This document shows, piece by piece, positions 37,638-48,953 of a stretch of 64,000 bases of DNA. Source of the DNA: Bacteroidia bacterium (GTDB lineage: Bacteria; Bacteroidota; Bacteroidia; Bacteroidales; CAJPTX01); contig PDTX01000015.1 in assembly GCA_002749065.1 (NCBI GenBank), forward strand, positions 1 through 64,000, read 5' to 3'. The notes below the pieces were generated by a model. The model ran no database searches. It was given only the letters and a program-made list of their open reading frames with translations, and had not been told where the DNA came from. Numbering within the stretch: position 1 is the first letter of the stretch; the number at the start of each line of letters is the position of its first letter. The translations under genes and the position numbers were made by a program.

Positions 37638-39119
37638 GACCGTTTGCAGCGGGCCGCCGTCGTCCAAGTCGGCGATGGTGCGGGCCACCTTCAGTATCCT
37701 GTCGTAGGCCCGCGCCGAGAGGCTCAGCTGGCGCATGGCGTTCTTCATGAGGCGGAGCGACTCCTCGTCGAGCCGGCAGTACTCCCGTATCATCGGGCTG
37801 GACATCTGGGCGTTGGAGTGTATCCCCGCGCTGCGGAAGCGCTCCTGCTGTATCCGCCGCGCCGCCACCACCCGCTCGCGCACCGTGCGGCTGTCCTCGC
37901 TCAGGGGCAGCTGCGAGAGCTTCTCGAAGGGCACGGGCACCACCTCGATGTGCATGTCGATGCGGTCCAGGAGCGGGCCGGATATCTTGTTGAGGTAGCG
38001 CTGCACCATCGCCGGGGTGCAGACGCACTCCTTGGTGGGGTGGTTGTAGTAGCCACAGGGGCAGGGGTTCATCGAGGCGATCAGCATGAAGGAGGCCGGG
38101 AAGTCGGCGCTCGACCGCGCCCGCGACACGGTGATGTGCCGCTCCTCCAGCGGCTGGCGCATGACCTCCAGCACGCTCCGCTTGAACTCGGGCAGCTCGT
38201 CGAGGAAGAGCACGCCGTTGTGCGCGAGGCTGATTTCGCCCGGCTGGGGGAACTGCCCGCCCCCCACCAGCGCCACGTCCGAGATCGTGTGGTGCGGGCT
38301 GCGGTACGGACGCGCCCGCACCAAGCCCTGCTCGGAGGGCACCAGCCCGAGGACCGAATGAATCTTGGTGGTCTCCAGCGCCTCGTCCAGCGTCAGCGGT
38401 GGGAGGATGGTCGGCAGCCGCTTGGCCAGCATGGTCTTGCCCGAGCCGGGGGGGCCTATCATGATCAGGTTGTGCCCCCCGGCCGCGGCCACCTCCAGGG
38501 CGCGCTTCACCCCCTCCTGGCCCCGGACATCGGAGAAGTCCTGCTCGTACTCATCCCCCGTGCTGGCGAAGACCTCGTAGCCCTCATGCTCCATCAGCCG
38601 GAGCGCATCCCCCTCGCCCTGCAGGAAGGACACCACCTCGCTGAGCCCGCCCGCCGAGTAGACCTCCAGCCCGTGCACCACCGAGGCCTCGTGGGCATTG
38701 CCCGCCGGGACGATGATGCCACGGAAACCCTCCTTCTTGGCCTGCAGCGCCATGGGCAGCACGCCCCGCACCGGCCGCAGCGTCCCGTCGAGCGACAGCT
38801 CGCCCATGACGATGAACTCGCCCAGGCGCGCATCATCCACCTGCCCGGAGGCCGCCAGGATGCCCACCGCCAGCGGGAGGTCGTAGGCCGAGCCCTCCTT
38901 GCGGATGTCGGCCGGGGCCATGTTGATCACCACGGCCTGACGGGGGAAGGCCAGCCCGTTGGTCGCGAAGGCCGAGCGGATGCGATGCTCCGACTCCTTC
39001 ACCGCGTTGTCGGGCAGCCCGACAAGGCAGAGGTTCACCCCCTTGCTCACGTGCACCTCTATCGAAATGGTCTGGGCCTCTATCCCGTGGACCGCGCTAC
39101 CGTAGGTCTTTACCAGCAT
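37608..39119 (-). CDS. YifB/ComM family Mg chelatase-like AAA ATPase, C-terminus truncated
   Basis: A 503-residue protein of a family linked to branch migration during natural transformation. The N-terminal Lon-protease-like domain (residues 1-165: VKTYGSAVHGIEA, VGLPDNAVKESEHRI) precedes the AAA+ core with Walker A MIGPPGSGKTMLAKRLP, Walker B GVLFLDELPEFKR and the zinc-finger-like CPCGYYNHPTKECVC. The C-terminal helical domain stops at ARTIADLDDGGPLQTVH; the usual conserved end (HLAEAIQYRxLDR-type, roughly 18-20 residues) is missing. Instead the last codons (TVHTHKDSNLG) are read from the antisense of the tRNA-Gln 3' part. ATG 39119 was chosen (MLVKTYGSAVHG). Confidence 0.9.
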   Translation of the reverse strand: MLVKTYGSAVHGIEAQTISIEVHVSKGVNLCLVGLPDNAVKESEHRIRSAFATNGLAFPRQAVVINMAPADIRKEGSAYDLPLAVGILAASGQVDDARLGEFIVMGELSLDGTLRPVRGVLPMALQAKKEGFRGIIVPAGNAHEASVVHGLEVYSAGGLSEVVSFLQGEGDALRLMEHEGYEVFASTGDEYEQDFSDVRGQEGVKRALEVAAAGGHNLIMIGPPGSGKTMLAKRLPTILPPLTLDEALETTKIHSVLGLVPSEQGLVRARPYRSPHHTISDVALVGGGQFPQPGEISLAHNGVLFLDELPEFKRSVLEVMRQPLEERHITVSRARSSADFPASFMLIASMNPCPCGYYNHPTKECVCTPAMVQRYLNKISGPLLDRIDMHIEVVPVPFEKLSQLPLSEDSRTVRERVVAARRIQQERFRSAGIHSNAQMSSPMIREYCRLDEESLRLMKNAMRQLSLSARAYDRILKVARTIADLDDGGPLQTVHTHKDSNLG

Positions 39120-39145
39120 AACCGCACTCCCTTTATATTCGCTAG

Positions 39146-39153
39146 CAAAGGTA
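39146..39153 (-). promoter_or_regulatory. -7 box TACCTTTG for the ComM-family gene
   Basis: CAAAGGTA on the + strand (in AGCAAAGGTAATG) gives an exact TACCTTTG 27 nt before the ATG at 39119. Confidence 0.6.
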
Positions 39154-39233
39154 ATGATTTTGCGCGGAGGGGAGGGACGCACGGGGAGACTTCTGCCCTC
39201 GGTCCGCGGTAATCCGGCGCAGGGGCTGGCTGG

Positions 39234-39941
39234 CTACAGGTCGCTCAGCTCGCCGTGCGACCGCATGGAGTAGTAGTCGGTCTGGGTGAGCACGAGGTGG
39301 TCCAGCAATCGCACCTGGAAGAGGGCCAGGGCCGCCTGGAGCTGGTTGGTGATGGCGATGTCATCCCTGGAGGCGCGGCACACGCCGCCGGGGTGGTTGT
39401 GCGCGCAGATGATGGCGTCGGCATCCAGGTCGAGCGCCATGCGGGCGATGGCCTTCACGTCGAAGAGCACGTGCTTGGAGGTGCCGCGGCTGATGCGCTC
39501 CAGCCGGAGCAGGCGCGAGGAGCGGTTCAGGAACATGGCCCAGGCCTCCTCATGGTCGAGGTCGGCCAGGCGGGGGCGGAAGAGCGCGTAGGCCTCCCGG
39601 GTGCTGGCGATGCGGGTGCGGTCGTCCACCTCCAGCTCCTTGCGCCGGGCCAGCTCGAAGGCCGCGATGAGGGTGACGGCCTTGGCGGGCCCGATGCCGC
39701 TGATGCGCATGTAGCGACTGGCATCGAAGCGGGCCATGGTCTTGAGGCTGTGGTTGGCCTCGTTGAGGAAGAGGTCCGCGCCGACCTCTATGGCCGACTT
39801 GGTGAGCGTGCCCGAGCCCAGGAGGATGGCGATGAGCTCCGGCACCGACAGGGCCTGGGGCCCCTGGGCCATGAGCCGCTCGCGGGGACGCTCATCGCTG
39901 GTGAGGTCCTGTATGCGCCGCCCCCTCTTCTCCTCGCTCAT
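39234..39941 (-). CDS. radC: RadC/JAB domain protein
   Basis: A 235-residue protein with N-terminal helix-hairpin-helix repeats (SVPELIAILLGSGT; YMRISGIGPAKAVTLIAAFELARR) and a C-terminal JAB/MPN metalloprotease-like domain with AHNHPGGVCRASRDDI (HxH...D) preceded by a glutamate. Despite the name a DNA-repair role is not supported by current knowledge. The start MSEEKRGRRIQDL at 39941 overlaps the ubiE stop as ATGA, so it is translated with ubiE. Confidence 0.93.
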   Translation of the reverse strand: MSEEKRGRRIQDLTSDERPRERLMAQGPQALSVPELIAILLGSGTLTKSAIEVGADLFLNEANHSLKTMARFDASRYMRISGIGPAKAVTLIAAFELARRKELEVDDRTRIASTREAYALFRPRLADLDHEEAWAMFLNRSSRLLRLERISRGTSKHVLFDVKAIARMALDLDADAIICAHNHPGGVCRASRDDIAITNQLQAALALFQVRLLDHLVLTQTDYYSMRSHGELSDL

Positions 39942-40630
39942 GCCCGGACGTACACGAGGATGACGGACCCGAGGTTCATGCGCCGTACGCTGGGCTGGCT
40001 GAAGCCCGCCTGCTCGAGGGCCTTGAAGAGCACCTGCGAGCGGGAGAAGGCCGCGATGGACCTCGGGAGGTAGAGGTACTCGTGGAAGGCCCGGGCGAAT
40101 ATCCAGCCCATGAGGGGGAGCATGCTGTAGGCGTAGAGCTTGAAGAGCTGCCGGCGGACGAAGCCGGTGGGCATGGCGAGCTCGAGGATGGTCATGCACC
40201 CCCCGGGGCGCAGCACCCGGCGGCACTCGCGCATGGCCTGGTGGATGTCCGCGAAGTTGCGCACCCCGAAGGCGCAGGTGATGGCGTCGAAGGAGTGGTC
40301 GCCGAAGGGGAGCTGCTCCGCGGCGGCCTGGTGGAGCGCGAGGCGGCCGGCGAGCCCCCGTTGAGACATCTTGTACTCCGCCACGCTGAGCATCTCCGCG
40401 GCGAAGTCCGCCCCGGTAATGCGGGCATCGGGCATGCGCTCGGCCAGGGACAGGGTGAGGCTGCCCGTGCCGCAGGCGAGGTCGAGGATGTCGGCGGGCG
40501 CATCGTCCATGACGCGCCGGATGCATACCTCGCGCCAGTGGGCATCCCAGCCCAGCGAGATGAGCCGGTTCAGACGGTCGTAGCGACGGGCTATACGGTT
40601 GAACAGCCCCTCAACGTTGCGCTTGGGCAT
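39938..40630 (-). CDS. ubiE: Demethylmenaquinone methyltransferase (UbiE/MenG)
   Basis: A 230-residue SAM-dependent methyltransferase that makes menaquinone from its demethyl form. FNRIARRYDRLNRLISLGWDAHWR is the family N-terminus, ILDLACGTGSLTLSLAER the SAM loop (motif I), and AITCAFGVRNFADIHQAM the signature segment. Menaquinone is the expected quinone of this phylum. It begins 8 nt after purL and overlaps radC by 4 nt. Confidence 0.95.
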   Translation of the reverse strand: MPKRNVEGLFNRIARRYDRLNRLISLGWDAHWREVCIRRVMDDAPADILDLACGTGSLTLSLAERMPDARITGADFAAEMLSVAEYKMSQRGLAGRLALHQAAAEQLPFGDHSFDAITCAFGVRNFADIHQAMRECRRVLRPGGCMTILELAMPTGFVRRQLFKLYAYSMLPLMGWIFARAFHEYLYLPRSIAAFSRSQVLFKALEQAGFSQPSVRRMNLGSVILVYVRA

Positions 40631-40637
40631 GGGAGTG

Positions 40638-42860
<2,223 letters not shown>

Positions 42861-42922
42861 GACGGCTTACTTTTTCGTATTCATGGGGGCCACGGTGCGA
42901 GCGGCTCTGTCCTACAGCGTCG

Positions 42923-42930
42923 CGAAGGTA
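42923..42930 (-). promoter_or_regulatory. Candidate -7 box TACCTTCG for purL
   Basis: CGAAGGTA on the + strand, in GTCGCGAAGGTATG, gives TACCTTCG, the same one-base variant as before kdsB, 63 nt before the purL ATG. Confidence 0.45.
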
Positions 42931-42940
42931 TGAAAAAATG

Positions 42941-44197
42941 CTATACCCCTTTCCGCTCGTGCATCCGCATGGCGACCTGGAAGCCCCACAGCAGGAGCAG
43001 GGCCGCCGCGAGCATGTAGAGGGCCCGCCGGTCCGCACCGCCGGAGAGGTCCGCAACGGCCGCCGCGAGCGGGTTGCGGGCGAAGAAGGAGGCCTCGGGG
43101 AGGTCGCCCATGGTCCACTTCCCGACCACCGTCCCCTGGTGGAGCAGCAGCACGCCGGGGTAGGCGCGGATGACAGTCTTGAGCACCCGCTCGTCGCCGA
43201 TGTAGACGGGGAGGCGGAGGCCCTTGGCCTCGAACTGCCGGCGGAGTTCGAGCGGGGAGGCCGTCGCCAGCATCATGCGCACGCCGAGGGCGGTCGCCGT
43301 GTCGTAGAGGCGGTTGAGGCGGGCGACATCCCCGTCGGATATCCGCTCGATGAAGGGGCTCACCACCATGAGGAGGTCGCCGGGGGCGCGGAGGAGGTCG
43401 AGCGCCACGTCCTTGCCGTCCGCGTTGTTGAGGTAGAAGTCCTTGATGGGGGGCTGGTATCCCGGCTTGACGAGGACGGTCTCGCTGGAGACGTAGGTCC
43501 AGGTGCTGTCCTCCCAGGGGTAGTTCTCCTCGGTGAAGGTCTGCTGCTTGCCGTCCTTCTGGTAGACGAAGGTGGTGGCGTACTCGTCGGCGGGCGCGCC
43601 GGGGGGGGTGGTCATGCCGTCGGGGATGTTCGCGCCGATGTGGTAGGCGCGGAAGTCGAGCATGGGGAGGTGGCGCACCGCGTGGATGCCCGGGGCGACG
43701 GAGGCCAGGGCCAGCAGGCCCCAGAGGGCGAACTGGGCATAGCGGCGGCGGGTGGCGAGGTGGAGCTTGCGCTTCCACGGGCCGATGAGCAGGAGGATGG
43801 CGGCGGCGAAGAAGACGAGGTTCTTGTAGAAGGTCTGCCAGTTGCTGATCTTGATGGCGTCGCCGAAGCAGCCGCAGTCGGTCACCGGGTTGGCGATGGC
43901 CAGGTAGAGGGTCAGGGGCGTGAACAGGGCCATGAAGAGGAAGATGCCCCAGGTGGCCACGGGTCGTAGCTCGTCCAGCAGCATGAGCAGGCCGAGCAGC
44001 AGCTCCGCGCCGGAGAGGAGGATGGAGAGCAGCACCGCGAAGGAGTGCAGCCCGTCCAGGCCGAAGGCGGTGAAGTAGTCCTGCAGCTTGTAGGCCGTGC
44101 CGAAGGGGTCCACGGCCTTGACGAAGCCCGAGAAGGTGAAGGTCAGGCCCAGCAGCAGGCGTGCCACCAGGCGGAGTACTCGAAGGGTTGCTTTCAT
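42941..44197 (-). CDS. BT_3928 family membrane protein (DoxX-like plus thioredoxin-like domain)
   Basis: A 418-residue protein. Residues about 1-145 hold four transmembrane helices resembling DoxX/MauE (LLLGLTFTFSGFVKAVDPFG; ANPVTDCGCFGD with Cys-Gly-Cys). The large soluble part (about 165-385) resembles a thioredoxin fold lacking a CxxC site, with PFIERISDGDVARLNRLYD and AYPGVLLLHQGTVVGKW. One helix closes the C-terminus (about 393-410). A role in disulfide or redox chemistry is a guess from the fold. It follows tsaE by 47 nt. Confidence 0.8.
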   Translation of the reverse strand: MKATLRVLRLVARLLLGLTFTFSGFVKAVDPFGTAYKLQDYFTAFGLDGLHSFAVLLSILLSGAELLLGLLMLLDELRPVATWGIFLFMALFTPLTLYLAIANPVTDCGCFGDAIKISNWQTFYKNLVFFAAAILLLIGPWKRKLHLATRRRYAQFALWGLLALASVAPGIHAVRHLPMLDFRAYHIGANIPDGMTTPPGAPADEYATTFVYQKDGKQQTFTEENYPWEDSTWTYVSSETVLVKPGYQPPIKDFYLNNADGKDVALDLLRAPGDLLMVVSPFIERISDGDVARLNRLYDTATALGVRMMLATASPLELRRQFEAKGLRLPVYIGDERVLKTVIRAYPGVLLLHQGTVVGKWTMGDLPEASFFARNPLAAAVADLSGGADRRALYMLAAALLLLWGFQVAMRMHERKGV

Positions 44198-44244
44198 TGT
44201 CGTGTCGGAGTGTTCTTATTGCTTGGGTGATGGAATGGCGCGCG

Positions 44245-44673
44245 CTAGAGGTCGAGGTGCAGGGTCCGCTGCCCGCGGTCGTCCACCCGCAGGGTCACGT
44301 CGAGCCGCTCGGCCGGGAGGAGGGGCTCCACCACGGAGGGCCACTCCATGAGCACGCGCGCGCCGGGCTCGTGGAGGTAGTCGTCCAGCCCCAGATCGAG
44401 GGCCTCCTCGATGGAGGAGAGGCGGTAGAAGTCCATGTGGTAGACCCGCCCGCCCGCCCGGGTGCGGTACTCGTTGACGATGGAGAAGGTGGGCGAGGTC
44501 ACCGTGTCGACCACCCCCCAGCGGCGGGCCAGGGCCTTGATGAAGGTGGTCTTCCCGAAGCCCATGCCGCCCCAGAAGGCGATGAGGGTATGCCCCGCCG
44601 CCAGCTCGTCGAAGCGGGCCGCGGCCTGGGGTAGGTCCTTAAGCCCGGGGAGCGGAATGGCGTAGTGGCTCAT
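44245..44673 (-). CDS. tsaE: t6A biosynthesis ATPase TsaE
   Basis: A 142-residue ATPase needed to make N6-threonylcarbamoyladenosine at A37 of ANN-decoding tRNAs, with TsaB and TsaD. Walker A is FWGGMGFGKTTFIKAL, and VDTVTSPTFSIVNEYR and VYHMDFYRLSSIEEA are the conserved switch segments. It lies 48 nt after porX. The TsaC-type enzyme of the same pathway is at 56616-57194. Confidence 0.95.
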   Translation of the reverse strand: MSHYAIPLPGLKDLPQAAARFDELAAGHTLIAFWGGMGFGKTTFIKALARRWGVVDTVTSPTFSIVNEYRTRAGGRVYHMDFYRLSSIEEALDLGLDDYLHEPGARVLMEWPSVVEPLLPAERLDVTLRVDDRGQRTLHLDL

Positions 44674-44721
44674 GCCGGTGGTGTTGTCCTTGCCGTGGGC
44701 AGCGGGGGGCGCGTAGCCGGG

Positions 44722-46272
44722 CTAGTGCGGCCGCAGCGACACGATGGGCACTATCATCTCCTCGAGGGAGATGCCCCCGTGCTGGAAGGAGTCGCGGTAC
44801 ATGTTGACGTACTGGTTGTAGTTGTTGGGGTAGACGAAGTAGCCGTTCTGGGGCGCGAAGATGAAGCGGCTCGACACGTTGGACTGCGGCAGGTGCGCCT
44901 CCTGGGGCCGGATGACCTCGAAGACCTCCCTGGGGTTGTAGTCCAGGCTCTTGCCCATCTTGTAGCGCAGGTTGGTGGTCGTGTCCTTGTGGCCCACCAC
45001 GCGGAGCGGCTTCTTGACCTGTATCGAGCCGTGGTCGGTGGTGATGATGAGGCGCACGGGGTACTGGGCCACCTTCTGCAGGAACTGGTAGAGGTCGGAG
45101 TGCTTGAACCACGACTCGGTCAGCGAGAGGTAGCCGTGCACATCGCTGGCGATCTGGCGCACCATCTGCATGTCGTGGCGCGAGTGCGAGAGCATGTCCA
45201 CGAAGTTGTAGACCAGCACGGTGAGGTCGTTGCGCAGCAGCTCCATGTAGTTGCCGTCCTTGAGGGGCGTGCCCCCCAGGTTGGCCCCCTTGTAGAAGGC
45301 CATCTTGTAGCTCTTGCCCAGCCGCTGGATGTGGCGGCGGAGCAGCTCCTCCTCATGCGCATTCTTGCCCTCCGGCTCGTTCTCCGCCACCCACAGGTCC
45401 GGGTACAGCTCGCTGATCTCCAGGGGCATCAGGCCCGCAAATACGGCGTTGCGGGCGTACTGCGTCACGGTGGGCAGGATGGAGTAGTAGGTCCCCTCCC
45501 GGTCCACCTTCCACTGCGGGGCCATCAGCTCGCGGAGTATGCGCCACTGGTCGAAGCGCAGGTTGTCTATGACCAGGAGCAAGACCGACTCGCCCGCGTC
45601 GATGTGGGGGAATACCCTGTCGCGCAGCACGTTGGGCGAGAGGCAGGGGTGCTCCCCGTTGGGCGCGAACCAGCGGAGGTAGTTGCGGCGGATGTACTTC
45701 TCGAAGGCCGCGTTGGCCGCGAGCTGCTGCTGGTCGTGCATCTCCATCATCTCCCGGTTGTTCAGGTCCAGCAGGGAGAGCCGCCACTCCGAGAGCTGGA
45801 TGCTGAGCTCCACCCAGTCCTCCGGCGTGCTGGCGGTGTTGACCAGGTTGGCCACGTTGCGGTAGTCGCTCTCGTAGGCGCTGGTGGTCCCGGCCTGCAC
45901 CAGGTCGCCCTCGTGCAGGTGCTTCTTGAGCGAGATGAGCATCTGCGAGGGGTTCACCGGCTTGATGAGGTAGTCGGCTATCTTGGCCCCCACCGCCCGG
46001 TCCATGATGTCCTCCTCCTCGCTCTTGGTCACCATCACGATGGGCACCGTCGGGGCTATCCGCTTGAAGTGCTGTATGACCTCCAGGCCCCGTAGGCCGG
46101 GCATGTTCTCGTCGAGGAAAATCAGGTCGCACGGGGAGCGCTCCAGCATGTCCATGGCGTCGTCGGCGTTGGTCGCCGTGGAGACCGTGTATCCCCGCTT
46201 CTCCAGGAAGATGATGTGCGGCTTGAGCAGCTCGATCTCATCATCCACCCAGAGTATGTTCTTCTTAGGCAT
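44722..46272 (-). CDS. porX: PorX, response regulator with PglZ/alkaline phosphatase-type domain
   Basis: A 516-residue two-component effector of the T9SS. The receiver domain (1-125) has the acidic pair D10-D11, phosphoacceptor D54 (LIFLDENMPGL), Thr in MVTKS and Lys in LIKPVNP. From about 200 the effector domain is a metal-dependent PglZ phosphatase: VIDNLRFDQWR, PTVTQYARNAV, VYNFVDMLSHSR and ITTDHGSIQV supply the zinc ligands and nucleophilic Thr. In P. gingivalis PorX works with the PorY kinase and SigP to control T9SS genes. It lies 32 nt after porW. Confidence 0.95.
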   Translation of the reverse strand: MPKKNILWVDDEIELLKPHIIFLEKRGYTVSTATNADDAMDMLERSPCDLIFLDENMPGLRGLEVIQHFKRIAPTVPIVMVTKSEEEDIMDRAVGAKIADYLIKPVNPSQMLISLKKHLHEGDLVQAGTTSAYESDYRNVANLVNTASTPEDWVELSIQLSEWRLSLLDLNNREMMEMHDQQQLAANAAFEKYIRRNYLRWFAPNGEHPCLSPNVLRDRVFPHIDAGESVLLLVIDNLRFDQWRILRELMAPQWKVDREGTYYSILPTVTQYARNAVFAGLMPLEISELYPDLWVAENEPEGKNAHEEELLRRHIQRLGKSYKMAFYKGANLGGTPLKDGNYMELLRNDLTVLVYNFVDMLSHSRHDMQMVRQIASDVHGYLSLTESWFKHSDLYQFLQKVAQYPVRLIITTDHGSIQVKKPLRVVGHKDTTTNLRYKMGKSLDYNPREVFEVIRPQEAHLPQSNVSSRFIFAPQNGYFVYPNNYNQYVNMYRDSFQHGGISLEEMIVPIVSLRPH

Positions 46273-46304
46273 ATATTCTTACGATTGGCGGGCCGATGGG
46301 GGCC

Positions 46305-48947
46305 CTAGCGGTAGTTACTGTTGTAGAAATTCATGTAGGGCCGCAGCACGCCCAGCTCCTCGAGCACGGCGAGGTTGCCCGGCGAGATGACCATGAGGCT
46401 GTTGCGGTAGTCGGCCAGGAACTCCGCCCCGCGGAAGGCCGCGTAGAAGCGCTGCGCATCCTTGGGGTTGGGGAAGGACTTCACCAGGATGAGCCGCCAG
46501 CCCTGGCCCCACGGCTGGTCGTGCACCTCCAAGTTGAGGTTCACGTCGTAGTCGACGGTGAAGCCCAGGGTGCGGAACTTGTAGGTGTTCAGGTTGGCCG
46601 TATCGGGGATGATGAAGCCCACGTAGTGCTCCCCGGAGGAGTAGACGAAGCGCCCGGAGGAGGCCGGGCTATCCTCCCCCTCCAGGGCCGCCAAGGGGGC
46701 CAGCACGGCCACGGGTTGCGAGCCGACGAGCTCCCGCCGCTTGATGGCGTTGAGCACATCCTGCGCGTAGGCCCCCGCCCTGTGCGCGGGGTAGCGCTGG
46801 GTCATCGCCTTGAGGGCCTCCACCTGCTCCAGGCTCGCGGGTTCCGAGCCGGCCGACAGGGCCGACAGCAGCTCGAACTGCGGGCGGTACTCCCCGCTCG
46901 GGTTGGCCTCCAGCCCCTGCGCCGCCATGGCGTTCGCCCCCCGGCGGTCGCCCTGCTGGAGGGCCGCCAGGCCCTGGGCGTAGAGCTCCTCGTTCTGCCG
47001 CCGGCGGGTCAGCAGACGCTCTAGGTAGGCGGGGTCGGACAGCTTCAGCGCGTAGGGGCTCTCGGGGTACTGGCTCAGGAGGCGGCTCTTGAGCGCGGCG
47101 GCCTTATCGGCCAGGCTGGCCTTCTGGGCGGCCACGTAGGCCAGGTAGCACGCCTGGGGCGCGGTCGGGGACTTGGGGTAGCGGTCCACCAGCTGCTCGT
47201 AGCGCCGCACGGCCGCCGGGTAGTCGCGCAGCTCGTCGCTCAGCACGTTGCCCATGGCGACGTAGGCCTCGCCGATGCGGGCATCGGAGGCTCGCAGGGC
47301 CGAATCGCCCGCGGGGATATGGCGTAGGTAGTACTCCGGCATCCGGTCCGTCAGGCGCTGCTGGCCGGTCTGCGAGGCATCGTCCGACGAGGCGAAACCC
47401 GAGAGCTCCAGCAGCGACTTGTCCTTCCGCCGCCAGTTGTCCTCCAGCCGCCGCGCGCCCCACGATGCGCGGAAATCCGCCTGACCACGGGATATCGACC
47501 TGGGGTTGTAGAAGTACCAGGCCCGGCTGCTCCCCGCCCCCTGGGTGGCTGGGGTCCCCGCGCGGCGGCGGGTGTCAGCCAGCGACTGCTCCAGCCGCTC
47601 CTTGTCCCGCAGGTCGGAGATGATATTCCGCACCACGCGCTCCTGCTCGGCCTTCGACAGGCGGGCGATGCGCTGCAGGCTGTCCTCCCGCTGCACGATG
47701 CGCTCATTGGCCACCAGCGTGTTGAGCACCCCGGCGGTATGCAGCACCTCCTCCCGCTTGGGGTAGCTCTCGGGGAGGATGGCCATGGCGGAGTCGTAGT
47801 AGGCCTGGGCCTGGAGGTAGTCCCGATGCCGGAAGTAGTACTGCCCCACCTCCAGGAGCGAGACGGTCTTCATCTGGACGTTGGACACGCTCTTGGTCGC
47901 GGACTGCTTGTAGAGGTCTATCGACCGGGCCGTGTCGCCCTCCGCCGCGGCGATCTGCGCGAGCGCGTAGTATATCAGGTCGAGGTACTCGGCGTTCTTC
48001 TCGTCGCGGGCCATCCGCAGCAGGGACTTGTCCATGCTCTTGCCCTCCACCTGGGCCGCCAGGAAGGCCGAGCGTATCGTCGCATTGAAGCGCATGCGGT
48101 AGTCGTCCGCGTGGCGCGACACCTTCTTGTAGAGAGCGAAGGCCTCCGGGTACTGCTGGCTCCGCTCGTAGAGCTGGGCCAGGGCCAGCTGGCAGCGGTT
48201 GCGCTCCAGCCCCCGGGCCGAGAGGCGCACCGCCTTCACCGCGTGGGGGAGCGCCTGCGGGTAGTCCTCCATCTGGATATGCAGGTCGGCCCACATGGAG
48301 CTCAGGAGGAAGTCCGCACGCCGCCGCTTGGGGCGCAGGGGCGATTTCTCCAGGGCCAGCATCCGCTCCCGCGCCTCGACGAACGCGCCGTGGAGCATGT
48401 CGATGCGCGCCATCCAGAGCTGGGCCTCCCACCCCTCGGGCTGGGCCGCGAACTGCCGCATGCTGAACTCGAGCGTCTCCCGGGCCTTGTCCAGCTCGCC
48501 GCTCCAGAGCTGCGCCTTGCCCATCAGGAGCCAGGCCCGGCGGGCGTACTTGTTGAACTCGTTCTGGTTGTAGAACTCCTTCTGCTTCGGGCTCATGGCC
48601 TTCTCCGAGCGCTTCGGCTTGGCGGTGATGGAGTGGAACTTGATCAGGTCGGAGCTCTTGGTGATGGCCGTCCCCATGTCGGTGCTGGCCCCCTGGGCGG
48701 CCTCCTCCCGCCCGGCGATGCAGAAGGGCAGGATGCGCGTGTAGTCGTAGCGCATGGTCTTCTCGGCCTCGAGCATGCCCTTGGCGTAGGCCTCATCGGC
48801 GTTGAAGTAGTAGTTGAAGTATGAGGTCAGACGGTGGTACGACCGCCTGAAGCCGTTGTTCTTCCTCGTGCCGCAGGCCCCGAGCCCCACCACCAGGGCC
48901 AGGGCGATAGCGGGCACCAGAATGTATCGTAGCCTATTCATATCCAT
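46305..48947 (-). CDS. porW: PorW/SprE type IX secretion TPR lipoprotein
   Basis: An 880-residue lipoprotein: lipobox GLGACGTRKN, with Cys about 25. Immediately after come the family's RRSYHRLTSYFNYYFNADEAY, then TPR-like helices (RRAWLLMGKAQLWSGELDKARE; ALPHAVKAVRLSARGLERNR) and a C-terminal domain (VKSFPNPKDAQRFYAAFRG). PorW (SprE in gliding Flavobacteria) is needed for T9SS assembly or function and bridges other Por subunits. The start is the first ATG after the promoter, at 48947; ATG 48941 (MNRLRYILV) is equally possible. It lies directly upstream of porX on the same strand. Confidence 0.92.
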   Translation of the reverse strand: MDMNRLRYILVPAIALALVVGLGACGTRKNNGFRRSYHRLTSYFNYYFNADEAYAKGMLEAEKTMRYDYTRILPFCIAGREEAAQGASTDMGTAITKSSDLIKFHSITAKPKRSEKAMSPKQKEFYNQNEFNKYARRAWLLMGKAQLWSGELDKARETLEFSMRQFAAQPEGWEAQLWMARIDMLHGAFVEARERMLALEKSPLRPKRRRADFLLSSMWADLHIQMEDYPQALPHAVKAVRLSARGLERNRCQLALAQLYERSQQYPEAFALYKKVSRHADDYRMRFNATIRSAFLAAQVEGKSMDKSLLRMARDEKNAEYLDLIYYALAQIAAAEGDTARSIDLYKQSATKSVSNVQMKTVSLLEVGQYYFRHRDYLQAQAYYDSAMAILPESYPKREEVLHTAGVLNTLVANERIVQREDSLQRIARLSKAEQERVVRNIISDLRDKERLEQSLADTRRRAGTPATQGAGSSRAWYFYNPRSISRGQADFRASWGARRLEDNWRRKDKSLLELSGFASSDDASQTGQQRLTDRMPEYYLRHIPAGDSALRASDARIGEAYVAMGNVLSDELRDYPAAVRRYEQLVDRYPKSPTAPQACYLAYVAAQKASLADKAAALKSRLLSQYPESPYALKLSDPAYLERLLTRRRQNEELYAQGLAALQQGDRRGANAMAAQGLEANPSGEYRPQFELLSALSAGSEPASLEQVEALKAMTQRYPAHRAGAYAQDVLNAIKRRELVGSQPVAVLAPLAALEGEDSPASSGRFVYSSGEHYVGFIIPDTANLNTYKFRTLGFTVDYDVNLNLEVHDQPWGQGWRLILVKSFPNPKDAQRFYAAFRGAEFLADYRNSLMVISPGNLAVLEELGVLRPYMNFYNSNYR

Positions 48948-48953
48948 TGCGCG

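Noticed and set aside
37608..37700. A frameshift as the cause of the short ComM-family C-terminus
   Set aside because: No frame on the - strand beyond the stop encodes the missing family tail; the sequence there is the tRNA-Gln gene, so loss of DNA fits better.
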